Position numbers and translations under genes: made by a program
Shown here: in pieces, positions 1 through 13,500 of the stretch
Numbering within the stretch: position 1 is the stretch's first letter
Layout: each line of letters opens with the position of its first letter
Assembly: GCA_000310025.1 (NCBI GenBank)
Contig: FN649740.1
Location: 1,359,069 to 1,423,068 of the forward strand
Length of the DNA stretch: 64,000 nucleotides
Reading direction: 5' to 3'
Origin: Ectocarpus siliculosus
Taxonomy: Eukaryota; Sar; Phaeophyceae; Ectocarpales; Ectocarpaceae
The notes under the pieces: generated by a model
The model's input: the letters and a program-made list of their open reading frames with translations, nothing else
Databases searched by the model: none
Told to the model about the DNA's origin: nothing

Positions 1-1080
1 GCTCCCTCCCCGTATTGCCCTATGGTTCCGTGTGGGTTGGTGGTTCGCCCGATTCTTGAATTGAAGTCCCCAACTAGAACTACTTCTCCCTTTCTCTTGA
101 AGTTTTGTACATCCGCTGCTACCTCCTCGAAACCTATCCTGATGTCTTTCACCATATTCTTCGACTCTGGTGGCATATATACATTTCCTACGAACAAGTC
201 CTTTCTTCCCCGTTCCCCTGGTACCCTTATCCACATGCTTTCGTTGAATTTGGTGTCGCTGATCACCTCAATTATGTCGCACATGTGCTCCTTGACAAAG
301 AATCCAACTCCCCCCTCCCCTCTACTCTTGATTTTCTGTCCTCTCCTCATTTTACCTATCCATGTGTAGCTTCCCACTTCTTTTCCTATTTCTCCCCCGT
401 CCTTCTCCCACGACTCTTGGACTCCGACTATGTCCAGGTCTTTTTCGGCCGCTTGCTCGGCAATTTCGAGTCTTTTACGCTCATCTGTGGCAAATCCGCA
501 TACATTCCAAGACCCTATTCTGATTTCCTTACTCCTACTTTCTACTTTCCTGTGCCTTTCAGGATTCCTTTTGTCCCTCATTTGCCTTCCCTTCTGCCTT
601 ATCCTATCGCTGCCCCCCCCTTCTCCTACTTTGGCTTGCTTTCCCTTTTGACCCTTTCGGGCCTCCTGCCCCCCTTTGTTTTCAGCCAGCCTTGGGCTAC
701 GCCTTACTTCCTGGATCCTATTTGCTATGCACACCCTCCAACCTAGTCTCCTCACCCACGCCGACATCTTCTCTACTTCTAGTCTTTCCCATTCTGCGCT
801 TACTCTCCTTCCAAACGTGATTCTAAAGTGGTTTCCTTCCCTTTCTACCCCCCCCCTTGCGAAGCAATATAATCCTACTTCTTCACATTTACTTTTGAAC
901 TCCAACCTTGTCATGTCGCTATTGACCCCAAATATCAACACTACCAGTACTGCACCTTTCCATTCTCTCCTTCTCCACCCTTTGTGCCTCGTCGTCTCCC
1001 TCCCTATCTCTTTCGAGACTATCTCGTTCTTTGTGTTTGAAGTGGGATGCTTTCAAATTACTGGGACTTCCCAATCCTAG
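1..1080 (-). mobile_element. LINE retrotransposon, 5' part with endonuclease domain, continues off the left edge
   Basis: Read on the minus strand, about 525 down to 1 encodes an endonuclease/exonuclease/phosphatase (APE-like) domain. It opens with GSWNVCGFATDERKR, continues with DIVGVQESW, and carries the metal/DNA-binding motif GDFNSRIG near position 50. This is the nicking domain that starts target-primed reverse transcription in non-LTR elements. From about 1075 to 525 the same strand has basic, interrupted reading frames that look like a decayed ORF1 or linker. The reverse transcriptase would lie at lower coordinates, outside the window. The 5' limit is uncertain; a G-run at 1423-1431 may mark it. 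The copy at 60626-62660 is the complementary RT half and is probably from a related family. Confidence 0.75.
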
Positions 1081-3208
1081 TACTTGTTGAGGGTCTGGTG
1101 TCTTTCAATTCTTTTGCCGGCTCACCGACACTAAAAAGTGCCTCCAACACGGGCTCATAGCCTGGAGCCAAGTTCAACACCCTTAGCACAAGTACCCCAA
1201 GTTTGTGCCAGGCGATCTGCATGGTAACCAACCCAAGCGTCCCACGACCGTTTCTTCTCTCAACTTGCCCCAGCTGCTGTACTGGGTACTTTCCTCCGGG
1301 GAGGTCATTTTCCCCATGTAAGGTTCAAGGGTGGCTTGCATAACAGAAGGTCTCACTCACACATCGGGATGTCCGTCTCTTCCTTGATTTTTATGACATA
1401 CAAACATAAAAATCGGTGTGTGGGGGGGGGGGATATCCACCACCGGTGCATTCAAAAATGCCATTAGGATTTATTTGATTGATTCCATGTCTTTTGGGTC
1501 CCGGGAGTTACAAAGCAATAAGGCCACCGGTAGCGCACCCAGATTATGGCCCGTGCTCACGACCATCACAGTCGTGGTGGCGAGTGCTACCTCGGCCGTA
1601 TCGAAACCATTCGGCACAGGAATCACGGCAGCGTCATGCCTTCAAGACAAGTCCTGAGTCGTGGCGGTCAAGATGGGACTCCTCATACATATTTGGTGGA
1701 GAGGCTGCTACTCTCAGCACACGCCCATCCACTGCAATCAAAGAAACTGTAAATGGCTGTGTGTCGGGGGGGCGTCCTCTTTTGGAGACACGACACCGCT
1801 GTGATGTCGCTAGGTCCTGCATAGGGTGGAGGTGGGGAATGTACTCATGTAAACGCATGCCGTAGTCGGTAGATCATAGACCTCGCATTCCTACAGCACC
1901 GGGACGGAGCGACATGCCGGTTTTTCGCCGGCCCAGGCTACATTACGTACGTTTGACAGTGTCATCATCCTTGCGTTTGCTGTGGGCGTTTCGCATATGG
2001 CAGGCACGTCTATACTTCAAGGACTGCAAGATACTCGCTAGATCTTTGCGCGCTCGTACAAAGCAGGCGCGCCACACACACGGCAAACACGTCGCTTCGT
2101 ATGTCATACACTTGGGAGTACAATCTGCTCATATGCTCCTGGTAGAAGTCATGTACTCCTAGTGGAAGAATTCCAGGTGATTCGTTGACAAGTATTTTCG
2201 CTCTAGGGCTCTCCAACTATCTAGTATCAGCATACATCCATCCTATCGTAGTGGCGGGGGAATTCGCCGAGGCAAATTCAGCGATCCCATCCACGTGTAT
2301 ACTGGCCGGGCCAATCAACATCTAGCTCTGAGAACCGATTTCGACTACTATAACTAAGTGTTCCCCGGCTGCCGGAAAAAGGAACAACACCAATGAATTC
2401 GGCCCGTTCCTATTCGCATGTTCAATTTTCCAGGCAGACGAGGTACATGGAGTGGTGGTCTTCAAGGTGTGCAACTGAAACATGCCTACAAAAAATCATA
2501 CACCCTTTTCACACAAAACAAACAAAACCTTCGATAACGAAACTCGAAGAGTCGCAGATGCATGTAAATGCACAACACATCGACCGTGCAACGCTACTTT
2601 CATCTTGCCACCCCCACAAGAATAAGCACTTTGGCACTCTCCTTGCTGTAAAACAAAGAGAAAGGACTATACAGAGACACCCATTACTGGTGCGTACAAC
2701 TACTTTCAGGACACCCACATCATCATGAGTGACCCTCCGGCCGAAGCCTCTTCCATTTTTTTCGCCAAAAAGGTGAAAGCAAAGATATAACTTTCAAGTA
2801 TGGACTTTGAAAAGACTCATCAGGTCACCGTCTCGGCCCCGTGACTACAGCGGCGACGGTGCAAGGCAACAAACCAGATGCGACCTGACCTCATCGTTCG
2901 AGATTTCTACAAAAAAGAACGCAATCGACGAAACAACCACGTCGCCTCGCGGCACGCGCGTCCCATATGACTCCTCAAGTCTCCAACCTCGTGAACTCTA
3001 ATACGGCCCCAGCTACCCCGGTCTCAGACATAACAAAACTCAACCATAACCCGTCTCCCACGGTCTCATTCTTTTCCTACAACCGTCGACACATCTTGTA
3101 CATCGAAAGCCAGACCGGTGGCAGCCTCATCGAACGAGCAACTAAGGGCTGGACCTTCGCAGATAATTCCAAGAAAATTCTCGTCCCTCTCCTGTGTGGT
3201 AATTTCTG
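1081..3208. other. Intergenic stretch without a supported gene
   Basis: No reading frame here has recognisable protein motifs or a chain of plausible splice junctions. 1081-1425 may be the 5' leader of the minus-strand LINE. A copy of the short C/G-tract-flanked repeat module lies at 1841-1925. Positions 2500-3000 show nothing identifiable. The 3' UTR of the FAR1-like gene should fall just left of 3209. Confidence 0.5.
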
Positions 3209-6200
3209 CTACATCGACCCCGTCGGGAGGAACCCCTCCGACACGGCCGCGATACTTTGGGGGGAGGGTGCGAACCCCGCCGATGCGGGGACCGGCGGCG
3301 GTTGCGGGGGAGGCACGCCGACCGCCACCTGAAGGGGCGCCATGGCCGGGGGCATGGCGGGGGCGGCGGCAACGGGAACCGGCATGGTGGCCGCCGCCGC
3401 CTCCGGCATTGTTGTCGGCGGCGGCAACCCTAGGCCTCCGACCGCTACGGCGGCGCCGGCGCCGAGCGGCGACCCGCCATCGACCCGAATCCTCTTCCGC
3501 GACGGGTCCGTGTTGTCCGTGGCCGCGACCGTTGTCTTCCTGAGCCCCTCCGCGAAGCCCTCGCACCGCCGCTTGAGGCCGGCGGCGTCCGCGCCGGACT
3601 CGAGCGCCTGGCGCAGGGCGTTGCCGATGATGGTCATGCTCTCGCGGAACACGGGGTCGTTGATGCGGGAGCTCGGGAGGGAGCCGACCACCGACCCCGG
3701 GGAGGCCGCCGCCGCCGCTGCTGCCGCGGCCGCCGCTGCTGCTGCGCGACGGCGGGGGGCTTCCTGGCCCGAGAGGGTGTGGACGCAGCGCTGGGCTTCG
3801 AGGGAGAGCTGACGCCCTTCGAAGAACTCGTGCCGAAGGATTTGCATCTGGTCAGGTGCGGGCAGCGGGAGCGAAGCCGGTGGCGGCGGGGCGGGGGCAC
3901 GTTAGCAACGCGCGCCTTTCGAGACGGAGCACCGCCCTACAGTGAGAGACGTCACTATTATGACGCTCTCACCGCAATTGATGGAAGTTACAGACCGACA
4001 GCAAATAGAGTTATTTGCTCTTCTCGTCCCGCTCGGGCCGGCGTCGTTCAATTCGCAAGCGAGATAGCACTGTTCATGCTGCAAGACTGAAGACAAACTC
4101 ACAAGCTATTGCGAGGCATGAAACGGACGAAAACCACGAAATTTCCCTGTACACCCAAGCGCTTCATCAAAGATAATGGCTGTCTTCACTCGGAAGCCTT
4201 CTTGTTGACCGCAGGGTTCGGCGGATAAAAAATACGCCTCCAACGTACCTAACAGGCCATTAAGATGGGTTCCCCACAAGCAAGTATCATAATCCGTGCT
4301 CAAGTTTTTCGAATAGCATTCCGAGGCCCATTGACTGCCAACTTCGTATGCAGTGGCCGGTGTCAAGAAGAATACAAGAAAAATTACCACGGAAGGACTA
4401 CCAGCTCCAGAAAATTCTCGAAGGGGCGTTGTCTTTACATACAACGAGGGTTTTTAGTGGTACCTGCTGGGAACTGGACTTAATTCGAGTCTGTTTTTAT
4501 AAACCCTTCCGCTGCTGACCAACCAGCGGTACCCAGCCGGAATAAACATGCTGTAAATACCTGCGTCCGAACAGCCACCGGTATCCTGGCCCACTCCTTG
4601 AGCGCGCTGACGTGCTCCGCCAGCAGCTCCTCGGGCAGCACGGGGTCCTGTCTTCCGGCACGGAGGGGCCCCGCGAGGCGGTGGTTGTGCTCGAGGGTAC
4701 ACCTCGTCACCCCTGGCTGGAGGCACTTCTCGGGCCACGTGGCGTTGATCTGTTGGTGGAAATGCATAGAAGACGGATTACTGTGAAACACTGCTGTCAC
4801 GATTTTTGGGAGAGGCGTAAAACTCTTCAGGGACAGCAACGAGAGACATGCAGTAATTTCTGGTGCCAAGGGGTGAAGCTGTACGTCTACATGTGGGCGA
4901 GCGATCTCAAGAGAACAAAAAAACGACACACGACGACACAAATCAATGAAGACGAGATTAATCAAGGGGCAGGCACAACATGGGAAACGTGCGTAGGCGA
5001 AAAAAATCGAAAGCCACTTACAGAAAGCCAGCGAGAGAGGTAAGGGTGTGACCTCGCCGAGGTCACACCGATAAACACCAACGAATGGTACGATTGGGTC
5101 TCCTCTGACGACGGACACCAGACTGCAACAACGACAGAAGCCAGGCCTAGGTATCAACAGCAGAATCACACTATCTCTCGCCCGCATGAAAGCAGCAGCA
5201 GCAGTCAATCGCAATGGGTTCGTAACACAATGCCCACGATCTTTAACCTGCGACTACAACAAAGTCATCAAACTGTGGGTGGAAAAAAAAAAACGAACAC
5301 ACAAAAAATACTCTCTAACAAACACCTGGAAGGGGCATCCCTGGCGCTTCGACGGCCTCTCCCGGGAGGTCTGGTCGTGTGTCAGGTCCTTCTGGCCCTT
5401 GCGGGGCGTTTTCATGCCGGCGCAGTCGCACTTCCACACGATGCGCTTCTGCCTGCCGTCAGCGCGCTTCTCGCCCTTCGAGTCCTGCGGCGACAGCGGT
5501 CGGCGGGGAATATGGGTCATTTTGGCATATCTCGTCACCACTCAGCGTTCCGCAGTCAAGAAACTCCGGGGGCGATCTCAGGCGAGAGGAGCGCCGCTAG
5601 ACTCGGAGGCACATTTCAGTGATAGGCTTGGCCCCGCTGGCGGCGAGGAGGGAAGAGAAGGGATACATTCGTCCCCCAATTTCGGAGCAAAATGCTTTTG
5701 TTTTTGTAAGGAGGCTTGCGGCACATGAGGAACACACGATAGCTATCAGTCGAATGCTACGTGGACGGAGGAGCGGGGCAGGATGTTGAGGGCACAGGTG
5801 ATTCCGTTTGGTAGCCTCTACGGATTCGAAAGGGAAAGTGCAAGTCGAGGAGACTTCCCGTCACACTTGCCAACGAGGGCTTTTCGATCTTGCACGGCTG
5901 AACGTCTCAAGCAGTGCAGCTATATACCGGCCGGCAAACGACAGTAAGTGCGCGCCATGTTGTAGTAATACCAAGACAACACCCCCCCTGGACCAATTTT
6001 CAAAGCTCGATTACGCCACCAAGAAGAGGTTGCAAAAAAGAAACGACCATTTTTCAGAAAGCTCTCGACGAGACGGCTTAACGCCGCCGTTTCGGCGCTG
6101 TCACTCTTTCTGTCGTTGAGAAATCGAGCTTTGAAAATCGGTCCAGGGGGTATGTTATCTTGTATCATATATGGTAGGCTACACGTAACACGCAAACGCA

Positions 6201-7144
6201 CAGCAGATAGATATTCCCGATGTGATTGCTTGCCCCGGCCTGTCGGAATCGAGAGGGTGGAAACAGCAGTGCCAAAAGTCAACGTCAACTTTGGTGTTGA
6301 ACACGCACTGCTGTTGCACATGATCTCGCACCCATCGCCCATTGGCTGCGAAGACGTGACATGTAAATACTTCGAAGCATCGATCTACAGCAGTATTATA
6401 CATAGAATAGTATAGACTCAATGGTAGGTTTTTACGTCAAAACGCAGCACCGGTTCAACACACCACCAATGCGGCTACCCTGCCCACCCTTCTCCACTTC
6501 TATGTCCCTGTACAGCGCCAGCGGTGGCACCAAAGAGCTTGCCAGATTACGTTTGAACATTGAAGCCGGAAACCCTTGTTATCTCGTCGCTCTTCTCTGC
6601 CACCAAGACGTGGAGCTGAAATATTTTGAGCGCATCTAACGCGCGCTCTCTACCAAGTTGGGCACGGAGGTCGGTCCTCAAAGTAATAGAGGGCAGAGCG
6701 CAGATAACGCGGCGCGCCCACAACACACGGCAGCAGCAGCAGCAGAGCAGCGGATGATCACACGTAAGATTCATTCAAACCCAGGTATGCGCCGACGAGA
6801 AAGTCTCCCAGCAGCACACAGCACCGTCGTCATTGTTGCCAACGAAGGAGCCGGCTCCCTCTACCCTCTCAGCCGATTCGTTCACTCGCCTTCACCACCT
6901 TGAAGCCCGCCTTGCGCGCCAGGCGGCGGACGTTTCCCTCCATGTCGTCCCAGTCGTCGAACGTCTTTCCCTGGTAGATCTCGCGGGAGATGATCCTCAT
7001 CTCTCCGTCCAACCCGGGGTAGCCCAGCCCCGCCCCTGGCTCGATGCCAACATCGAGCCCCGGCTCCTCTGGCTCGGCCACGTGACGCTGCTCCATGACT
7101 GGCGGAGGATACATGAAGGGAGACCCCACCGGAAGAGGATTCAT
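3209..7144 (-). CDS. FAR1-type zinc-finger (WRKY-GCM1 fold) DNA-binding protein, 4 exons
   Basis: Model exons: 7144-6896, 5484-5326, 4749-4561 and 3847-3209 (all phase 0), about 411 residues. Exon 1 ends in the start of a FAR1 domain (NVRRLARKAGFKV), exon 2 continues with KRIVWKCDCAGMK and RPSKRQGCPFQ, and exon 3 with TRCTLEHNHRL. This gives the C...C...HxH zinc ligands of the FAR1/MULE-type DNA-binding domain over roughly residues 70-165. Exon 4 is a low-complexity Ala/Pro-rich tail with a short helical stretch (IGNALRQALESG), ending at a stop at 3209. There is no transposase domain, so this is more likely a domesticated, Mutator-derived regulator than an active transposon (inference). The exact donor of exon 1 (6899 or 6896) and the acceptor of exon 2 are the least certain points. 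It is divergent from the metacaspase gene. Confidence 0.65.
5977..6160. repeat. Foldback element with about 38-bp inverted ends
   Basis: The left arm (5977-6014, core CAATTTTCAAAGCTCGAT) is an inverted copy of the right arm (6122-6160, core ATCGAGCTTTGAAAATCG). The spacer of about 110 bp holds a GC-rich patch. It sits in intron 1 of the FAR1-like gene and could be a small MITE or a structured intronic insertion. Confidence 0.6.
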
Positions 7145-7532
7145 GGCGCGGCGCGCGAGAGAACACAGCGAAATCGAGATATGCAAACGCAAGATGTGGC
7201 TGTCTCTCTGGTCGTCCCCGGGTTTTGGCCAAGCGTGAATGTTTCGCGTCCCCTTGTCCTCCCCGCTCTGTGCGTTTTGGCCCCTTGTTGGGCTCCCGTG
7301 TGCGTGTTTTTCGGTTTTTCGTCGTGATTTGACAGCAACGCCTGCTGCTTTTTTGGGGGTTGAGTCCTAATCCTCCCCTGTAGGGGACGAATCTGAACTT
7401 TCCCCTGTTTTGTTCTCTCTCTCTCCCCGCCCGCTCCCCCGGTTTCAACATCTACCACAAAACAAATCTAGCGTCCCACGCTCATCTTCGGACGACAACA
7501 ACCGGTAGCAGCATCAACACGCACATATAACA
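7145..7532. promoter_or_regulatory. Shared intergenic region between divergent FAR1-like and metacaspase genes
   Basis: These 388 bases separate the two predicted start codons, which point away from each other. The stretch is pyrimidine-rich on the plus strand (CTCTCTCTCTCCCCG near 7415). No TATA-like element is clear. It probably holds both core promoters and 5' UTRs, which is inferred only from gene orientation. Confidence 0.4.
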
Positions 7533-10500
7533 ATGGATTTCCTCAACAAGGCGAAGGACGCGGTGGAGGTAGGTTGAGTACTCGTTTTGGCTGTGTCGGA
7601 TCATTAATAAAGTTCTCATTTTAGGAGGCACATCCCCAACACTTTTCTTTGACTTTCGTGGGGCGCGAAGCTCTTGCCGTACATCAAGCTAGCGATCTGC
7701 ACACTCTCCACCATGTCTACCCTTAGCCATTGCAGCATAACGACAGCCACGAGGTTTCCTTCGTCGCGTGTTGTATAATTACCCCATCAACAGCAGCTGC
7801 TGTGTTGGATTTGGAACAAAACCGATGTTGAAATGGCGAAAAAAGCCTCAACTTACCCTGGAGAAGTTGAACGTTGCAGCAGCCGCGCATTCGATTCTTG
7901 GCATGATCTGTCTCGCGCACGGCACGCGAAACTAGAGCTGAGCGGTGCGTCTCTCGGTGCCTGTTACAGCTTGTGGGCATGCCTGCACCGGAGCTGTGAG
8001 GTGGAAGCTGGTGGCTGTGTCTCATTCTTCTCATGGACACCTGTCGGGTCGAAAGTTCGCCCGCCTCTCGTCTGCCTTACTTCCCGCATGTACATGGAAT
8101 GCATATGCATATGCATCCTACACGTTTAGCGGGTTGTGAAACCAACACCCGGCATGTACCAAAACCTCACCTGCGGTCCCACTAGTTTCAGAATCGTTAC
8201 GGTAACGCCATGTTCCCGTTCAAAAACCGTCCTATGTTGTGTTCGACCGGCAACATGGGTGGGTGAGGAACAGAAAAATATTTCGCGAGAAACAGCAAAA
8301 ATTGCTTGCAGAGGACACGTGGCCGGCAGTACCATCGAAAGGCAAGGAGCGCTTATTGAACATCGGCGGTGGTTAGAATTGTCGTCGCTTCCGCACGTTG
8401 GTTCTGGGTTTTTCCAGGACGTGTGATAGATTTTAATGTCATGCGGAAGCTGTCGAAATCCGTGCTCAAAAATGGCGTGTGCGAAATCTGTGCACACGCT
8501 CTATATTTACGGGTTGTTTTTAGTTGAGTATTTTTTGGCAGTTTTGATGAATATCCCGCCACCTCAACCACTACAGGGAACCAACGTCTCTCCGCAAATC
8601 CCTACAGTAGTAGTTGCAGCCCCCCCCAGCGTTGCGCGGAACAGTGTGCAATCCAAGGTTCTTATTCCTCTACTAGGACAAAACGGAAATATTAAACACC
8701 GTAGTCCCCTGCAAGGGCCACGGTATGTGTCTCATCCAAGGTGCACCCCTTCAAACATCCGGTTAGACCTCAAGAGTCACTAACAGACCGTAAACAGTCC
8801 TGCCAGCATTAGGTGCAGCGGGAACCACAGACACCATGTGTTGAAGGGGGGTACGACAGCGGCATGTAGTGTGAGCGGATTTCCGTGAATGGCACAAGGG
8901 ATCATGTATTAAGGAATAATAAAAACACACACAGAAAGACTACCCATTCGAGATATACCCACAGCAGTATAGAACATCAAGGCCGGTTCCAAAAGAACCC
9001 CCTTCGTGCCACTGCTGTGAAGTTCTGAGGCGATTTCTGCAGCAGGTTTTCCTTCACTCACTCAAAAAAATCCAACACATCCCGTTTGACTGCTGGGGGC
9101 CATGTATCCCGAACGGGTAGTCTCTGTCTGTGGGGTTATGTATGTACTATTTTTCCTAGTATTACAGCAGCGTAGCATGCTCAAAAACCTGGAATCAACC
9201 GTGTCGTGACCCTCTTTTTTTTTGTTCCTGGAGGTCGGTGTGTTGTTTTTTATTTAGTTATTATTTTTTTTTTGGGTTTTTGGTAGACAAGAAGTGAACG
9301 CTTACATGTGTGTCTGAGGCTCATGTTCGTATCCTGGATTGCCGTCAAAGCGCTTTCTCTGCTCTTAGGCCAAATGGAACCGGGATCTTGAACACATCGC
9401 CCGGCGTGGTTCATAGATGCGCATACATCGCTCCTCCGTAACAGACGGCAAGACAGAGAGCGTACGGCAGCAGTTGTATCGACAACGTGTCACGGCAGCA
9501 GTGCACCCAGATGGGATACAGAGATGTCATGCGTTGGTGAAACATCGCTGTACCATTCTTTAGATCAGCTGTCGTTGGCACGCACTCAACACCAGCCTTA
9601 TTTTGATGATTCCCTCTCAAGACTCAACAAACCTCCCTTCACCCCCCCCCCCCCTTTTAGGCCGAAACCGGGAAGGTAGGGAAGGACGTGCAGGGCCAGG
9701 GCGAGGAACACATCTCCGCGGCCATGAACTCCATGGGCGTGAAACAAGGGGGCGAAGAAAGGGCCCCTGCGGCGGCGGCGGCGGCGGCTCCCGCTGCCGG
9801 TAAGCAACGGCGGCGGAGGCGGCCACGGCGGGGGCGGCGGTAAGCACGGCGGGGGCGGCGGTAAGCACGGCGGCGGCGGCGGCGGAGGAGGAGGCCACGG
9901 CCAACACGCCGCCGGTGGCGGCGGCGGTGGTGGCGGCAAGGGCGGCAAGAAGCGCGGGCACAGGGCGAAGGACATCCCGGACGAAGAGTTCGACGCGGAG
10001 ATCGCTGGCGGCATCAGGGCCGACGTTAGGTGTGTGTGTGTGTGTGTGTGTGTGTTTGATGCCTCTCGTCCTGGCTTTTCTTAGTCTACTCTGCTGGCCC
10101 ATGGATATGATTTTCTTGACTCAAACAGGACGCTTGTTTGTTAAAACGTTGTTGTTCAAACGTGTTGAAAATATCAAGATGTCCACTCCAACCTTCTTTC
10201 GTTCTGTTTTTTTTTTTCGTTTCGTTGTTTTTCAAATGTGCATTTTTTGTTTTGTTCTGTTGGGCTTTGTGTTTTTTTCAACAGGATGTTCTCCGGGTGC
10301 GAGGACGTCCAGACCTCGGCCGACGTGCACGACGTGGCCAAGTTCGGCCTTCCCGATGCCACCGGCGCCGGTGGTGCCTGCACCAACGCCGTCCTCGCCA
10401 ACGTGGTGAGTCAACACGCGGCAAGGCAACAGCAGTCACCGATACAAGAGCGGCAGCAATATATGGTGTTTGGTGCTTCGTGCCAATAGTTGTATTTGGG

Positions 10501-13500
10501 TTGCACGGCAACGTGACCGCAACAGCAGCAAACGGCAGCGGAGTAGGTGTTTGATGACTGCAGTGGAGGTTTGTCGGCAACATTCGAACGTACGTGCCAA
10601 ACAATGTGCAGCTTGACCGTGTGGTGTGCAATTTCCGACCGATTGTATTTATTGTTTTTTTCAACAGTTGGCAGCAGGAAACAGCGGATGACGCCGGTTG
10701 GGTTATGCAGTTTCGGACCCCCCCCCCCAATTTCGTGAATTAGTCGTTCCGACACCTTACGCGTAGTATTTCGTCTCTCGTTTGAGTGTGTTGTATGCAT
10801 ACGGTTCTTGCCCCCTCGCCACCGTCCCGCACGCTGCTGATCTGCCTGTTTGGTTGTGCTGTGGTGTTTGTTCGTGCAGAAAGACTCCAAGCCCGACTCG
10901 TGGATGAGCCTGCTCAAGGGAATGCGCTCCACCCTCAAGGAGAAGAAGTTCAAGCAGGTACAACATGTGTGTGTGTATGTTTTTGTTTTGTTCAATGCGT
11001 CGACCGCGCTGACCGGCTCACAACGTTAAGACGTCAGTGCCAAGCGGAAGCGTGTGTATGTGTCTTTTTTGTTGTCATCGACCGCGCTAACCGTCTGACC
11101 AATGAAAAGACTGAAGTCGCCGCGCGGCTGGTAGCGGAAAACGCTCGAATGTAGATTCTATGTGTGCGTGTGTTGCGGCGAGATTGCGGTTTGCATGTCT
11201 CGACCGCGGTGACCGTCTCAAGAATGATTTAGACGGCAGTCGACGCGGGCAGAAGACACTATTATATTAATACAGCAGTGTAGAAGACACTACAGCAGTG
11301 TACTGATAGATAGATCAGCCCCCTCCCTCTACTTTGCACGTTTTCGACATTCACGCACTCCCTCATACATGCGATATTTTGTACGTTGAAGGCGTCTCTC
11401 CCCTGTCATGACGAGCAACGTCGGGTTGATTCAGTGTGAGCCGACTCCCTGTTTTTATTCCAATAATTGCGAAAAAGGTTGTATTTTTGTTGCCCCATGT
11501 TTCCTTGTGGTTTTGTACCGAACGTTGTTTTTCGTTCGTCGCGACCCTCGCTCGAATCTCGACTTGCTCATCTGCAGATCCCCCAGCTGGCCACCTCCAA
11601 AAAGATGGACATCCACTCGCCCTTCGACCTGTCTGGGGTAAGCTTTTTTTGCGGTTCTCCAGCTTGTCCTGTCTAGTCATTTTTTTTTGTTCGGAAGACG
11701 TTGCTCGCGAGGCTCGTCTCTGCGTACGATGTGCGCAAGAGGTCTCAAGTTGTTTCATCGGTTCTCGGTTGTAACTTGTGTCATTTGTCAATATAATATG
11801 TATTGCCTCGTAGTACTCCTGTTTTTCTTCATGCGATATGGTTCCAACAGTCGGGCGATTTTGCGTTTGTGCGAGAGGGACAGAGCGACCGGAAAGACTT
11901 GGTATGTTGGCATTGGCTTGGTCCTCGTGGTGGATGTCGTTCGAGAGTATTGAGCCAATGCGCAAGCCTCCTCGGTCGCAAGGGCAGGGGTGGGGAGGGA
12001 CGAGGCCGTGGTTGCTCCCAAGCAGCCGCTGTCAAGTACTTTAGCCTCGACGTAAGGCACGACCGTTTGGAATTTGTGTTGAGAGACGTGGTCTTTGTTT
12101 GGTGACTCTCGATTTTCTTTGTGTGGTTTGTGTTGTGGGTGTATTTTGCAGTAGTAATATTGCATCCCCTGCGCTTACCGGCCGGCCAACGAGAAGACAC
12201 CAGTCTCAGTGCGGCGTAATAACGGAAAACGCTTCTGATCTATGAGTGTTTTTGTTTGTTTTGTGTGCGTGCGTTGCGTGTTTTGTTCGTGTTCATGGAG
12301 GGTGACGAATCAGGCAACCACAAGGCCCTCCTGATCGGCATCAACTACACGGGCGGAAAGGGAGAGCTCAAGGGCTGCCACAACGACGTGAAGCAGATGA
12401 GGGAGTACATCACCACCCACGTGAGTTTTGTGTTTTTGCCTGTTAACTCGTCCCTGTTGGTTTTGAAATGCCCTCTTGAAACATCGCGTCCATTTTGACG
12501 TTTCTACTGTGTTTTTCGGTTTCGGCAGTCGACCGTATATGACCGAAGAGAGACATAGAATGTTGACGACGAGCGAGGGGCAGGGGGGGTGCATCACTAC
12601 CGTAGAATAGCGAGAGATATGTTCGTCGTACTTCGGTGCTTTTTCGGGGAGCTGTAGTCGTAGTCGTGCGCCGGAGGCGGTGTTTTTTGCCGAGAATGCC
12701 GTGAAGAATGGTCCACAGTACTGCTACAATACTTCTGTTCGCGTCGACTTGTTCCGGTGGAAACTGCTGTACTGTATTCTTGTCTCGTTTGTTTTTCAGA
12801 TATTCGTCAGCTTTTCTCAAGAGTGGGAGTCGAAAAATTTTTACGGATGCACCGGACATTATACGGAATATCCCGTTCATGGTTGTGAGGGAACACTTTT
12901 CGGTCGACAAAAAATGGAAAGTATGTTGAATGCGCATCTGTCTCTACCTTCCTTGTTTCCTCCTTTTTGTAGGGATACCCCGCCGACGGCGCAAACCTCA
13001 AGATCGTGTCCGATGACGGAGAGCACGAGGAGCCCTCAAAGGAGAACATCCTCAAGGCCATCAAGTAGGTTATCATTCCTTGCTCTTTGTTGATATCGCT
13101 GCTGTTGCTGCTGCTACTGCTGCTGTGTTGATATTGGTTTCGAGTTTCATTTTTATCATCGGGTGCCGTTGTTATTGGTTTTACTGCGTGTTTGCCGCTC
13201 CAGTATTGATAGCGTTCTCGCGATTTGTTTTTGTTCGGCTCTTCGTGATGCTACTGAACTGCCGTGTCAGTGCTACCCCCTTCGCGTACGCCTCTCAATC
13301 AAAATGTGTTTTTTTGGCTCTGTCGATGCCCGTACGAAAAAAAGGTGGCTCGTTCACGGCGCCAAGGCCGGAGACTCGCTCTTCATGCACTACTCGGGCC
13401 ACGGGGGCTCCGTGAAGGACAACACAGGCGACGAGGAGGACAACAAGGACGAGACCATGATCCCCGTCGACTACATGAAGTCGGGACAGATCAAGGACGA

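Noticed and set aside
3066..3566. Long frames overlapping the FAR1-like exon 4 on both strands
   Set aside because: They are high-GC shadow frames with Arg/Pro-rich composition; the frame ending at 3209 joins the upstream zinc-finger exons in phase.
9598..10102. Proline- and alanine-rich minus-strand frames over metacaspase exon 2
   Set aside because: They are antisense reads of the Gly/Ala repeat; the plus-strand frame leads to caspase motifs.
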